DNA from: Candidatus Riflebacteria bacterium HGW-Riflebacteria-1
GTDB taxonomy: Bacteria > Muiribacteriota > Ozemobacteria > Ozemobacterales > Ozemobacteraceae
Reading direction: 5' to 3'
Assembly (NCBI GenBank): GCA_002839445.1
Contig: PGYB01000020.1
Span: 1-64,000, forward strand
Length of the DNA stretch: 64,000 nt
Shown here: positions 18,180-27,171 of the stretch, piece after piece
How positions within the stretch are numbered: position 1 is the stretch's first letter
Layout: every line of letters starts with the position of its first letter
Position numbers and translations under genes: made by a program
Notes under the pieces: model-generated
What the model was told of the DNA's origin: nothing
Databases searched by the model: none
The model's input: the letters and a program-made list of their open reading frames with translations, nothing else

Positions 18180-20927
18180 TCAGCCGGCAAATGGCTTGCC
18201 GCAGGTTGTGCAATAGTATTCTCGGGTGGCATTGGGGGCATTGCAGTGCGGGCAGGGCTTTTGCGGCCCGCTTATCGGAGCAGCCGGCTTTGGGGTCGGC
18301 TTGTAACTGAGGTCAGGCGGCGGTGAGTCATTGCCAATGCTGTCGTAGTCAGGAAACCCGCCTTTGGTGTTACCAATATTTTCATAGTCAGGAATACCGC
18401 CAGGTGAATCGTTGCCAATGTTTTCGTAATCCGGCATGCCGCCTGGAGTCGTGTTGCCAATGCTTTCGTAGTCCGGCATGCCACCTGGAGTTGTGTTGCC
18501 AATGTTTTCGTAGTCTGGCATGCCACCTGAAGAGTTATTGCCGATGCTTTCGTAGTCTGGCATGTCTGGTGAGGCCGGCGTCATGGGTGGTGGTTGGCGA
18601 TTGCCTTTGCGCGACGAGCCTGTAAAGGCCGGTTCGCTGGGGAATTTCGCTGCCGCGGTTTCCCGCCATTTGTCGGCTTCCTGTGGGTTGTCGAGGCGAT
18701 AGCAGTTTTCGATAATGGCTTCGTAATATGCCGGCACTTCTGGGGCGGCTTTGATGGCACGCTCAATTATCTTAAGTGACTGTTGCGAGTATGACTGGCG
18801 CCTGATATAGGTGTCTGCAAGAAAGACCACGGCGTCGCTGTCGTTTGGATTGATTGAGATTGCCTTGAGAATGAAATCCTGGGCCATCTTGTGGTCAGCC
18901 TGCTGTCTTATATAGGTCTGGGCGAGATAGTTGATGACATCCTTGCGGGTTTCATCGATTTTCAGCAAACCCTGAATGTGCTCAAGACCGGTGGGCGAGG
19001 TGTCTTCGAGAATAAGGCACGCTTCGCCGGCAATACGTCTGGCGTTTGGATTACGGTTATCTTTTTTCAGCAGTGCCGAAACGAGTTCATAAGCGCGTTG
19101 CGTATTACCGGTGCGTAGTAGCGCCTCGGCCAGCATTACTGCGACCTGCTTGGCGTTAGGCACGTCTTCGCGGTCATAGCGCTCTTGAAGAAAGGCCAGA
19201 TTCTCTTCGTAAGTGCCAGTTTCTTTAATTCGCTCGATTTTGTTGAGCATGCGTGTGCTTTTCCAGGTGGCGAGCATTTCTTTGCCGGTTTTAATCGCCG
19301 GAAAAAGCATGGCGAGCATCAGAATGTAGATGCCCATCTGGAATTTATAAAGGTAAATCCAGAACATGGTTGAGGTGACATCCGATCTAAACCCTGATTT
19401 TAACTTGGCAAAATGTTCAAGCGCGAGATTGTTATCGCCCTGGTGGTAGGCAACCATGGCTTTGATATAGTTGTAAATGTCTTTGTGCTCTTCGATCCCT
19501 TCGATTTCAACAAGCGCTGTGCGGGCCTCGTCATACTTTGCCAGGCGCAGACATGTCTCGGCAAAAGGTGGAGCCACGGTTTTGCGATGCTCTTCGAAGT
19601 CTGCCAGAATACGTTTGCCCTTTTCATAGGCCTCAGAATATTTGTCTACCTTGAAAAGGTTGTCGAACTCGGCAAAACTCACTGAAAAGCTGTCCTGGCG
19701 AGCCTTTGCCTTTGCTGATTTTTCTTTGAGCGCGACAATTATGCCTGGAATTTCCTTATCGTCTGGCCGCAATTTAAGCGCGTTTTCGTAATCGCTGATG
19801 GCGATGTCAAAGCTGCCACGCTGCTCTTTCTCGCGCGCCTCTTTAATGAAATTGTTGAACTGACGGCTTAGCTCAAGATGCTTTTTCTTCTCTTCGATCT
19901 GGGCAAAATTCTGTTTGGCTTTCTCAGCCTGAATTTTATCGACCCTGACAGATAGCTTCTTATACCTGCTGGCAAGGCCTTCATCTTCAGGGAAGTTTGC
20001 CATCGCTTCGTTTAATTTTTCGAGTGCTTCTTCAAGCTTTTCCGCTCTGATAAGGTCGTCAATGGCTGCTAAGGATTGTTTGAGGCTGGCTTCCTTTTCG
20101 ATCTTTTCAATCAGTTCTGCTATCTCTGTTGGTTTTGCGCCTGGCATCTTGTTGGCAATCTGTAAGGTCTCAAGGGCTTTGCCGTAGTTGCCTTCTTTGA
20201 AGTATTTGTTTGCTGCGTCAACGGTTTTGCGAAGATTTTCCTCGACCATGTTGCGTATTTCGCGGCGCATGGCAAAAAGTTCGTCATTGGCGTGCCTGAT
20301 TCTGGAAGCTGCTGTGAGATATTTTTCGGCGCCGGCATGGTCATTCTCTCTGTAATGGGCTTTCGCTACGATGACAAGTGCATTCTGCAGGCTTTTATCG
20401 TCGCCCTGTTCGAATGCAATGGTGTTGCCCTTTACAATCAGATCGCCTTCCTGCTTGATTTTTTCAAATTCGTTGTTTCTCCACCAGTTCTCAAGTAGTG
20501 TCTGCCAGATTTTGGTGCCGCCGGGATAGGCACGGCAAGCCTTATGCAGATACTCGTTCATCTCATTGGGTTTGCCGGCATTCTGCGAGTCTTTGGCGAG
20601 ATTAATGTAAATGGCGCCCAGAGCTTTCTGAATGTCGAGCTCTTTGGGGTTCAGCTGTAGAGCCTTTACCAGAAAACTTTCAGCCTCTATCGGGTTTTTC
20701 TGGCGCAGAAGGACTGTTCCGGCGAGGAAAAAGGGTTCCCAGTTGTCGGGTTCCAGCTGTACGGCCTGTTTTAGAAGTGCCAGTGCCTGGTCGTAGTGAA
20801 ACAGGGCGATGTGGTCGCGCGCCTTTTTTACCAGCGACTCATTAGAGCTTTGTGCCATAGCAGACGAGAGAAGGCTGCAGAAGAGCAGCAATGTCAACCA
20901 AAGGCGTATAAGAGTGTTGTGTTTCAT
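18180..20927 (-). CDS. Secreted or membrane TPR protein with PDYESIGN repeats and C-terminal zinc ribbon
   Basis: 915 residues from ATG 20927. The frame extends to 20999, but that would start at or upstream of the predicted promoter, whereas MKHNTLIRLWLTLLLFC at 20927 is a signal peptide. Then come TPR repeats (about 30-260), a coiled-coil/TPR stretch (about 260-520), one hydrophobic segment (about 527-546), and more TPR units (about 560-770). A disordered tail follows, with six 13-14-residue repeats (PDYESIGN-type, about 786-866). The end is a zinc ribbon CPHC...CTTC. A zinc ribbon is normally cytoplasmic, so the N-terminal TPR block may lie outside and the rest inside the cell. The role is unknown; scaffolding or complex assembly is likely. 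78 bases separate it from the deaminase gene. Confidence 0.8.
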   Translation of the reverse strand: MKHNTLIRLWLTLLLFCSLLSSAMAQSSNESLVKKARDHIALFHYDQALALLKQAVQLEPDNWEPFFLAGTVLLRQKNPIEAESFLVKALQLNPKELDIQKALGAIYINLAKDSQNAGKPNEMNEYLHKACRAYPGGTKIWQTLLENWWRNNEFEKIKQEGDLIVKGNTIAFEQGDDKSLQNALVIVAKAHYRENDHAGAEKYLTAASRIRHANDELFAMRREIRNMVEENLRKTVDAANKYFKEGNYGKALETLQIANKMPGAKPTEIAELIEKIEKEASLKQSLAAIDDLIRAEKLEEALEKLNEAMANFPEDEGLASRYKKLSVRVDKIQAEKAKQNFAQIEEKKKHLELSRQFNNFIKEAREKEQRGSFDIAISDYENALKLRPDDKEIPGIIVALKEKSAKAKARQDSFSVSFAEFDNLFKVDKYSEAYEKGKRILADFEEHRKTVAPPFAETCLRLAKYDEARTALVEIEGIEEHKDIYNYIKAMVAYHQGDNNLALEHFAKLKSGFRSDVTSTMFWIYLYKFQMGIYILMLAMLFPAIKTGKEMLATWKSTRMLNKIERIKETGTYEENLAFLQERYDREDVPNAKQVAVMLAEALLRTGNTQRAYELVSALLKKDNRNPNARRIAGEACLILEDTSPTGLEHIQGLLKIDETRKDVINYLAQTYIRQQADHKMAQDFILKAISINPNDSDAVVFLADTYIRRQSYSQQSLKIIERAIKAAPEVPAYYEAIIENCYRLDNPQEADKWRETAAAKFPSEPAFTGSSRKGNRQPPPMTPASPDMPDYESIGNNSSGGMPDYENIGNTTPGGMPDYESIGNTTPGGMPDYENIGNDSPGGIPDYENIGNTKGGFPDYDSIGNDSPPPDLSYKPTPKPAAPISGPQKPCPHCNAPNATREYYCTTCGKPFAG
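18332..18565 (-). repeat. In-frame repeat array coding for PDYE[SN]IGN units
   Basis: Six imperfect direct repeats of about 42 bases within the TPR gene. Each codes for a GGMPDYE[SN]IGN[TN]xP-type unit; the fifth copy is shorter (GGFPDYDSIGN follows NTK). Each unit keeps one tyrosine and an acidic pair. Copy number is likely to vary between strains. Confidence 0.85.
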
Positions 20928-20969
20928 TTTTAACCCATTTTTCAGGCTTCTAGAATAAACTTTTCTGTC

Positions 20970-20999
20970 AGTATAGTAAATAAAAATTTGAAGCAGCAA
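20970..20999 (-). promoter_or_regulatory. Promoter of the TPR gene
   Basis: On the minus strand, TTGCTG (20999-20994) and TATACT (20975-20970) lie 18 bases apart. Transcription would begin near 20963, which supports the start codon at 20927. Confidence 0.5.
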
Positions 21000-21052
21000 A
21001 TGATCTTGTGTAAGATAACAGCATTACAAATTTGCAAGTCAGCAAATATTCA

Positions 21053-21081
21053 TTGACTTGCCGGGTGCGCTTGAATATAAT
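21053..21081 (+). promoter_or_regulatory. Promoter of secDF
   Basis: TTGACT (21053-21058), 17-base spacer, TATAAT (21076-21081). Start expected near 21088; the secD ATG is at 21124 with AAGGGAG in front. Confidence 0.8.
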
Positions 21082-21123
21082 ACGTGTCTACTTTGGTCGA
21101 CCTCAGCAAGGGAGTTTCTGTAA

Positions 21124-22806
21124 ATGAAGAGTAAACATAGTGTCAAAATCATTGTAGTATTAGCGGTATTGCTCTTTTCGCTATTCTATACGCTGCCATC
21201 TACAAGGATGTGGGAAAATGCCTTTGGCACCATATCTCCGGCAGAGCAAAACGCAGTTCCTCAGCGTCTGATCGAATACAGCGCCGGTGAAGATGCTGCG
21301 TCAGCCTTGATTAAATTTCAGGTCGATCGTATGGCCGAAATTTTCAATCGCGCCAAAGACCCTGCCCGCACCGATGACGTTCTTAATAATGTCGTTGATA
21401 CTGCTAGAAAAGCCCTTGTTGATATGGGCGCCGAGGTCAGGGTTTTTAACCCCGACTATGTTAACGGCAACGTATCCTTGCGAGTGGCCGGCAAATCCAA
21501 AGACGAAGCGCAGGCTCTCATGAATGGCGCCAAGCTCTATTCAAAATTGCCGCTCGTGATCACTTCACTTTTTCCAAGATCGAAAATCACTCTTGGTCTT
21601 GACCTTAAGGGTGGAATTGACCTTGTTTATCAGGTCGACCTCAACTCGATTCAGGAAAACGACAGCATTACCGATGCAGTCAGCAGATCTGTTGAGATCA
21701 TCAGAAACCGCATCGATATGTTTGGCATTGCCGAACCCAGCATCAAGGCTCAGGATGGCAACCGCATCAGAATTCAGCTGCCCGGCGTAAAAGACCCGGA
21801 AAGAGTTAAGCAGTTGATTCAGAATACTGCCATGCTGCAGTTTCACATGGTTAAAGATCAGGCGCTGACCGCCGCCCAGCTCGAACCGATCAGCCCCGAA
21901 GGCGAAATCGTTTTGATGCAGCCCGGCACTAATCGCCAGCAGGCCATGTGGTTCAAGCTCGTGCGCAAACCCGAAGTAACTGGCCGCGATCTCAAGTATG
22001 CCAAGGTTTCATTTGACGAAATGGGCGCGCCCATCGTTCATCTTGAATTCAACGCCGAAGGCGCAGCCAAGTTTGCCCAGGTAACTGGCTCACACATTGG
22101 CGAACAACTTGCTATTGTTCTTGACAACAAGGTTCACAGCGCACCGGTTATTCAATCGCGAATTACTGGTGGCATGGCCCAGATCACCGGTCGCTTCAGT
22201 CTTGAAGAAGCCCAGAATCTTGCAATCGTGCTGAGAGCCGGCGCACTCCCTGCCAGCCTGATCGCACTTGAAAGCAGAGTGGTTGGCCCGACTCTTGGTC
22301 AGGAATCAATCAAGGCCGGTTGGAGCGCAGGTATGATTGGTGCTCTGTTGATTTTACTGTTCATGGCGTTTTTCTACAAGTTCTGCGGAATACTCGCTGA
22401 TATGGCAGTTCTCTTTAATACTCTGATTATCTTCGCCGTGCTGGTTTTCTTTGGCGGCACACTGACCCTGCCCGGTATCGCCGGTCTTATTCTTACCATC
22501 GGCTTTGCCGTAGACGCCAACGTCATTATCTTCGAACGCATCAAAGAAGAATTCCGCTCTGGCAAGACAGTGCGCGCTGCGATAAATGCAGGCTTTGATC
22601 GTGCCTTTTCCTGTATCATCGACTCAAACGTAACTACACTGCTTACCGTCGCGATTCTCTATATCTTTGGATCTGGACCAATTCGCGGTTTTGCCACCAC
22701 CCTTGGAGTAGGCCTGATCGCCAACGTCTTTACGGCAATCATTTGCGTAAAGCTGGCCCTTGACCTGTATTACAGTGGCGAACGGGCTCGGACACTCAGC
22801 ATATAA
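21124..22806 (+). CDS. secD: Protein translocase subunit SecD
   Basis: 560 residues. One N-terminal membrane helix (about 8-27) is followed by a large outside domain and then five membrane helices in the last 190 residues. Family marks are GLDLKGGIDLVYQVD after the first outside region, GAPIVHLEFNAEGAAKF, and FAVDANVIIFERIKEE in the membrane part. SecD with SecF uses the proton gradient to help pull proteins out of the SecYEG channel. secF follows 21 bases downstream. YajC, often in front of secD, is not present. The first outside domain is longer at its start than the minimal forms. Confidence 0.95.
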   Translation: MKSKHSVKIIVVLAVLLFSLFYTLPSTRMWENAFGTISPAEQNAVPQRLIEYSAGEDAASALIKFQVDRMAEIFNRAKDPARTDDVLNNVVDTARKALVDMGAEVRVFNPDYVNGNVSLRVAGKSKDEAQALMNGAKLYSKLPLVITSLFPRSKITLGLDLKGGIDLVYQVDLNSIQENDSITDAVSRSVEIIRNRIDMFGIAEPSIKAQDGNRIRIQLPGVKDPERVKQLIQNTAMLQFHMVKDQALTAAQLEPISPEGEIVLMQPGTNRQQAMWFKLVRKPEVTGRDLKYAKVSFDEMGAPIVHLEFNAEGAAKFAQVTGSHIGEQLAIVLDNKVHSAPVIQSRITGGMAQITGRFSLEEAQNLAIVLRAGALPASLIALESRVVGPTLGQESIKAGWSAGMIGALLILLFMAFFYKFCGILADMAVLFNTLIIFAVLVFFGGTLTLPGIAGLILTIGFAVDANVIIFERIKEEFRSGKTVRAAINAGFDRAFSCIIDSNVTTLLTVAILYIFGSGPIRGFATTLGVGLIANVFTAIICVKLALDLYYSGERARTLSI

Positions 22807-22827
22807 TCAAGGAAGGGTAATAAAAAT

Positions 22828-23745
22828 ATGACATTTCAGTTCATGAAACATAGATATACGTTTTTTGGTCTTTCTCTCACGCTGATCGTGATTTCGGTCC
22901 TGCTGCTGGCTGTTAAAGGCCTCAACTATGGCATCGACTTCAAGGGCGGCAGCATTCTGCACGTTCGCTTCGTCGACGAATCAAACGAAACCAAGATAAG
23001 AGATAATTTCAAACAGATCGAAAAAGATCGCAAACTGTATTTTACATCTGATCAGATCGTTGTTCAGTCAGTATCAGGTGGCCAGAACCGTGAATTCATC
23101 ATTCAATACCCGGCCGCGCCGCTTGACACCGCTCAGAATGCCGAAGTGCATGACCATATTCTGTCAGACCTCAAGCGTCTGTCACCATTTTCTGATGAAG
23201 CTCTCGAAGTTTCCAATGTTGGCCCGACCATCGGCGATGAGTTGAAAAAACAGGGTCTGCAGGCGGCAGTGCTGTCTGTAATTGGCATTCTGCTCTATCT
23301 GGCTTATCGTTTTGAATTTCAGTCTGCTATTGGCGCTATTATAGCTCTCGTTCATGATCTGATCATCGTTCTTGGTGCTGTATCGCTCATTGGCCTCGAA
23401 TTCGACGTAACAGTTCTGGCAGCTGTTCTAACTCTGCTTGGTTACTCGGTCAACGACTCGATTGTTGTTCTTGACCGCATACGCGAAAATCGCAAGATAA
23501 CCAAAGATAACAGCTTTGCTGCGGTAATCGACAGCTCGATCAATCAGACTCTTGGTAGAACTCTTAATACTTCTATGACCACTCTTCTTGCACTGTTTTC
23601 GCTTCTCATTCTTGGTGGTATTTCGATCAAGGGATTTGCAATAACGCTTACCATAGGCAGTATCGTTGGAACATACTCTTCGATCTTTATCGCCAGCCCG
23701 GTTCTTTTCGAAATGACCGGCGACAAACTCGGCAGAACCAAGTAA
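22828..23745 (+). CDS. secF: Protein translocase subunit SecF
   Basis: 305 residues, the usual SecF size. It has the N-terminal helix, then YGIDFKGGSILHVRF, an outside domain, VGPTIGDELKKQG, and a five-helix membrane part with GYSVNDSIVVLDRIRENR and the LNTSMTTLL stretch. The ribosome site AAGGAAGGG stands before the ATG. It is cotranscribed with secD and ends at a clear terminator before dtd. Confidence 0.95.
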   Translation: MTFQFMKHRYTFFGLSLTLIVISVLLLAVKGLNYGIDFKGGSILHVRFVDESNETKIRDNFKQIEKDRKLYFTSDQIVVQSVSGGQNREFIIQYPAAPLDTAQNAEVHDHILSDLKRLSPFSDEALEVSNVGPTIGDELKKQGLQAAVLSVIGILLYLAYRFEFQSAIGAIIALVHDLIIVLGAVSLIGLEFDVTVLAAVLTLLGYSVNDSIVVLDRIRENRKITKDNSFAAVIDSSINQTLGRTLNTSMTTLLALFSLLILGGISIKGFAITLTIGSIVGTYSSIFIASPVLFEMTGDKLGRTK

Positions 23746-23770
23746 TCACCCACTAGTTCGTATTGCAGAA

Positions 23771-23794
23771 AGCGCCCTGACCGGGCGCTTTTGC
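23771..23794 (+). terminator. Terminator of secDF
   Basis: agcgccc (23771-23777) pairs with gggcgct (23783-23789) around tgacc, followed by a T-rich run. The dtd ribosome site starts only a few bases later, so dtd may depend partly on read-through. Confidence 0.85.
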
Positions 23795-23806
23795 TTTGGA
23801 GGGAAT

Positions 23807-24259
23807 ATGAAAGCAGTTGTTCAGAGAGTCAAAAAAGCATGTTTAAGTGTCGATGGCGAGCTGATTTCGTCGATAGAAACCGGTCTTGTCTGCTACCTGG
23901 GTGTTGGCAAAGGCGATAATGAAAAAGATCTTGCCTGGCTGGCACGCAAGGTCGCCGGGCTGCGCATTTTTCCTGATGCCGACAGCAAGATGAATCTTTC
24001 GTTGCTTGATTGCAGCTATGAGGCTCTCGTTGTCTCGCAGTTCACGCTGTATGGCAACGTCAAAAAGGGTTTTCGCCCAAGCTTTATCGATGCCGAAGAT
24101 CCTGAGCGGGCGAGAATACTGTATGAAGATTTTTGCTCAGAGCTTGTAAAAGCGGGTGTTAGCAAAGTAGCTAAGGGTGTATTTGCCGCTGACATGTTGA
24201 TAGAACAGGAAAATTCTGGCCCGGTGACCATCATTATTGACAGCAGACAGACATTATGA
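23807..24259 (+). CDS. dtd: D-aminoacyl-tRNA deacylase
   Basis: 150 residues, full length. It removes D-amino acids, and glycine mischarged on tRNA-Ala, from tRNAs. The two family motifs are present: SQFTLYG (normally SQFTLxA/G) and the C-terminal NSGPVTIIID with the Gly-cisPro pair. The start MKAVVQRVKKA is the standard N-terminus, preceded by TGGAGGG. The 3' end overlaps the convergent gene at 24254 by six bases. Confidence 0.95.
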   Translation: MKAVVQRVKKACLSVDGELISSIETGLVCYLGVGKGDNEKDLAWLARKVAGLRIFPDADSKMNLSLLDCSYEALVVSQFTLYGNVKKGFRPSFIDAEDPERARILYEDFCSELVKAGVSKVAKGVFAADMLIEQENSGPVTIIIDSRQTL

Positions 24260-24676
24260 GGTCTTGAAAAGTTTGCTCTTGAGCTTGAGCAGGTGCTTAT
24301 ATCTGCCATTGTTCTCCGGGTTTTCACCCTTTTCGAGCAGCTGTATTTTAAGTGCATTTTCTGCTTTGGTGAAAGCCTCGATATCGATAAAAATGTAGCC
24401 GGGCTTAACCCCGTGTGTGAGCGCGGTTTCAAGCAAGAAGTCACGATCGAATTCTTCGAGTCCTTTTTGCAGCCTGACTGTGTCGATAAACTCCATATCC
24501 TGTTCCGGAATAGAGTCGAAGATATTTTTGCCTGGCTTGCGGCTCCGCAGGTAGAACATAAAAAAGATCAGCATGCTGATCGGCAAGATGAGCAGTAACA
24601 GCATCTCGACCTCATAGTCTGCCTGACTGAAAAAATCGCTGATATTGAGCAAAAATTCGCGGCCGCTGAGTTTCAT
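24254..24676 (-). CDS. Small membrane protein, unknown function
   Basis: 140 residues. One clear membrane helix (about 24-43, LLLLILPISMLIFFMFYL) is followed by a basic RSRKPGK stop and a mostly helical cytoplasmic part of about 95 residues. I do not recognise the family. The stop of the HEAT gene and this ATG overlap as TAATG (24674-24678), so its translation is coupled to the two HEAT-repeat genes and it is probably their membrane partner. The 3' end overlaps dtd by six bases, tail to tail. Confidence 0.75.
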   Translation of the reverse strand: MKLSGREFLLNISDFFSQADYEVEMLLLLILPISMLIFFMFYLRSRKPGKNIFDSIPEQDMEFIDTVRLQKGLEEFDRDFLLETALTHGVKPGYIFIDIEAFTKAENALKIQLLEKGENPENNGRYKHLLKLKSKLFKTS

Positions 24677-27171
24677 TACAGCACCTTAAAGCTTAGTTCG
24701 GTGACCAGCTTGCGTATTTTGGCGGCGGGGTCTTTGCGAAGGTTTGGCAGATATTGCGATAACATTTGCGGATTGATGCGACTGATTGCCCTTACGGCAT
24801 TAAAACGCAGCAACTCTTCGCGATCGTTAAGAAATGGAAAAATATAGTTGAGAAAGTTCGCGTCCTGAATCTCGCCCATGGCCCAGAGAGCACTGGCGCG
24901 CATGTTCTTGTCCTTGTGTGTCAGCATTTTCTGCAGTACCGGGATCAGATTAAAGTTTCCGATCTTGTAAATGCCAACGATTGCATTAGCTCTGATGCGG
25001 TTATTGGCGTCATCAAGAAAAGGCAGAAGCACCTGAATTGCCTGTCGGTCACCCAGTGAAGAGATCGCCTCGATAGTATTGGCTCGCACGCGAGGGTCAG
25101 GGTCATTGAAGAAGCTGATCAGCTGCTTGATCATGCGCTGGTCGCCAATCACGCCAAGCGTTTTAACGACTGCCGCCCGCACCAGTTTTGAGGGATCTTT
25201 CATGGCTGCGAGAAGCGAGTCTTTGCCCTTGTCATCGAGTTGAATATTCTCAAGCAGCAGTGCTGAACGCAGCCTGGTCTGAGGGTCAAGCGATGTCAGA
25301 TCTTGAATTATCTGTTCAGAAAAGCCATGGTCAAGCTTTTGAATAACTTTGGCCGCGAGCTTTCTTGTTTCGGGGTTGAGGTTGTTAAAGTTGGCCTTGA
25401 AACGTTCCTTGCTGAGCTCGGCAATAAGGTTTAAAGCATAACTGCGCAGCTTTTCGTTGTTGCTATTAATGAACTTGATGACGAGAGGAGCTAGCTGTGC
25501 CGGTTTCATTGTTGTCTGTAGATGCTGCAACGCGTTGAACGCTACGTTTTCGTCGGGGTCACCGAGAGCCTCTACTGCATAAGACTTGAACTGTTGAAAA
25601 TGTTGCTGGCTCATGCATCGCAAAGCTGCAATACGAACGTCAGGGGAGGGGTCCTTGGTCGAGTTTTTCAGCAACTCTGTCAGACCGTTGATTCTGCACT
25701 CGCTTGCAAACTCAATAGCGGCAACGCGCACCGAAACGTCGCTGTCTTTTAAAAATTTTTCAATCGAGATGTTGCGGTTGCGCGCCACCAGATTGCGTTT
25801 AAACAGTTCTCTGTCTTCCTGGTCTGCGATGGTTGAAAGCAATTTTAATACAATTCGCCAGAGATTGTCGTCAACATTGCCCTGAATGGCTGTGAGAAGA
25901 AGAGAGCCAAAAGAAGGGTCGCTGCTGATAAGCCACTCGAAAAGATTGAACTGTTCTTCGAATTGCCATTCTTTCAAAAACAGGTAGGTTTCATGAAAAT
26001 TTTTCTGAAAAAGCTCGCGAATAAAGGGTCTGACCAGAGCGTGCCGGTTCTGGGCCAGCGCATAGAAAAGCCGACGCGACAGTTTGCGCTGTTCATCGGG
26101 CAGCAGCTTGTCGCGCATCATGCTGAGAATCGTTTTCTCCCAGGCGTCATAAAGGCTTGCCAATGCCATTTTATTGGGCTCGGCTTTATCGTTCATACGC
26201 TCAAAAGTCTTTTTAATAAGCTGCGACAGCGCATTTACCGCCATGCTGCGTATGTCTGACGATCCATCGCGCAACAACTCAAGCGTTTTATCAAAGCAGT
26301 ATGGATCAATCTGCTTGAGTAGTTCTGGCATGACCTTATAGCGATAGCGGGTGTCGGCAATGCTGGCGACAAATGTGAGAACTTCGTTTTTGCCATTGCT
26401 GAACTGCGGCAGCAGTACGCGGTCGCAGAGCTCGGTAAGTCCGTCAACGTTTCCCTGCATCAGCTTTTCTTTGAAAAAGGGCAGCAGCTCCTGAACCGAA
26501 TATTCTTTGAATATATCGATCATTTTGTCTTTGCGCGCCTGCGAAGCTTTGCCATAAAAATCAAGATATAACGGCAAAAAATCCTGTCTGGTAAATCTGG
26601 CCAGGGTGTCAAAATAAAAATCTTTGATTTTGAGATCGGGGTGGGCAAAGTTGGCTTTTATGTCGCTGAACAGGTCAAGATCTTCGAGAATGCCGACAAT
26701 CTCGAAATACAGAGGAGAATTGTGGTCGGCAGGTAGTGCTCTGATCAACGCGCCAAGAGCATCTTTGCCGAATTCCTGGGTGATCGCCGACTGCACTTTT
26801 TGCCTGATGCCGGGGTCAGCGTCATTGAGACACGAGATCATCGCGTCGAGGCTCTCCTGGGTGCCCAGGGCTGAAAGGGCCTGTAATGCGCTTTCGCGCA
26901 GTCGCGAGTCGTTGCCCTTGAGCAGTGCCTTGAAAACAGGCATGGCTTCTTCAATGTGACGCTTGCCGGCGATGTCGATCAGCGGAAGTATAAGATCGCG
27001 AGAGCTTTCGTTGAAAGATTCAAGTGCGGCAAGCACCATCTGGTCGGTTTTTGCGTCTTCGTGCTCAATAAGGGCGTGAAAAGCGGCTTCTTTAATTTTA
27101 GGGTCGCCACTTTCCAGCTCTTTAAAGAGGATTTCAGGGTCGCGTTGATTATTTCCGAATGGCCAGATCAT
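24676..27171 (-). CDS. HEAT-repeat protein, paralogue 1
   Basis: 831 residues made almost wholly of HEAT-like helical pairs, with typical DPDPRVRANTIEAISSLG units densest after residue 480. There is no signal peptide and no catalytic motif. It begins MIWPFGNNQRDPEILFKEL. It starts inside the end of the neighbouring HEAT gene (ATGA, 27168-27171), so the two are translationally coupled. Their C-terminal 150 residues align well (NNRIRANAI against NNRVRANTI; MRASALWAMGE against MRASAAFALGE), so they arose by duplication. The likely job is a scaffold or binding surface in the cytoplasm, perhaps held at the membrane by the 140-residue protein. The partner is unknown. Confidence 0.85.
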   Translation of the reverse strand: MIWPFGNNQRDPEILFKELESGDPKIKEAAFHALIEHEDAKTDQMVLAALESFNESSRDLILPLIDIAGKRHIEEAMPVFKALLKGNDSRLRESALQALSALGTQESLDAMISCLNDADPGIRQKVQSAITQEFGKDALGALIRALPADHNSPLYFEIVGILEDLDLFSDIKANFAHPDLKIKDFYFDTLARFTRQDFLPLYLDFYGKASQARKDKMIDIFKEYSVQELLPFFKEKLMQGNVDGLTELCDRVLLPQFSNGKNEVLTFVASIADTRYRYKVMPELLKQIDPYCFDKTLELLRDGSSDIRSMAVNALSQLIKKTFERMNDKAEPNKMALASLYDAWEKTILSMMRDKLLPDEQRKLSRRLFYALAQNRHALVRPFIRELFQKNFHETYLFLKEWQFEEQFNLFEWLISSDPSFGSLLLTAIQGNVDDNLWRIVLKLLSTIADQEDRELFKRNLVARNRNISIEKFLKDSDVSVRVAAIEFASECRINGLTELLKNSTKDPSPDVRIAALRCMSQQHFQQFKSYAVEALGDPDENVAFNALQHLQTTMKPAQLAPLVIKFINSNNEKLRSYALNLIAELSKERFKANFNNLNPETRKLAAKVIQKLDHGFSEQIIQDLTSLDPQTRLRSALLLENIQLDDKGKDSLLAAMKDPSKLVRAAVVKTLGVIGDQRMIKQLISFFNDPDPRVRANTIEAISSLGDRQAIQVLLPFLDDANNRIRANAIVGIYKIGNFNLIPVLQKMLTHKDKNMRASALWAMGEIQDANFLNYIFPFLNDREELLRFNAVRAISRINPQMLSQYLPNLRKDPAAKIRKLVTELSFKVL

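Noticed and set aside
20928..20999. Longer N-terminus for the TPR protein
   Set aside because: It would begin inside the promoter and would bury the signal peptide.
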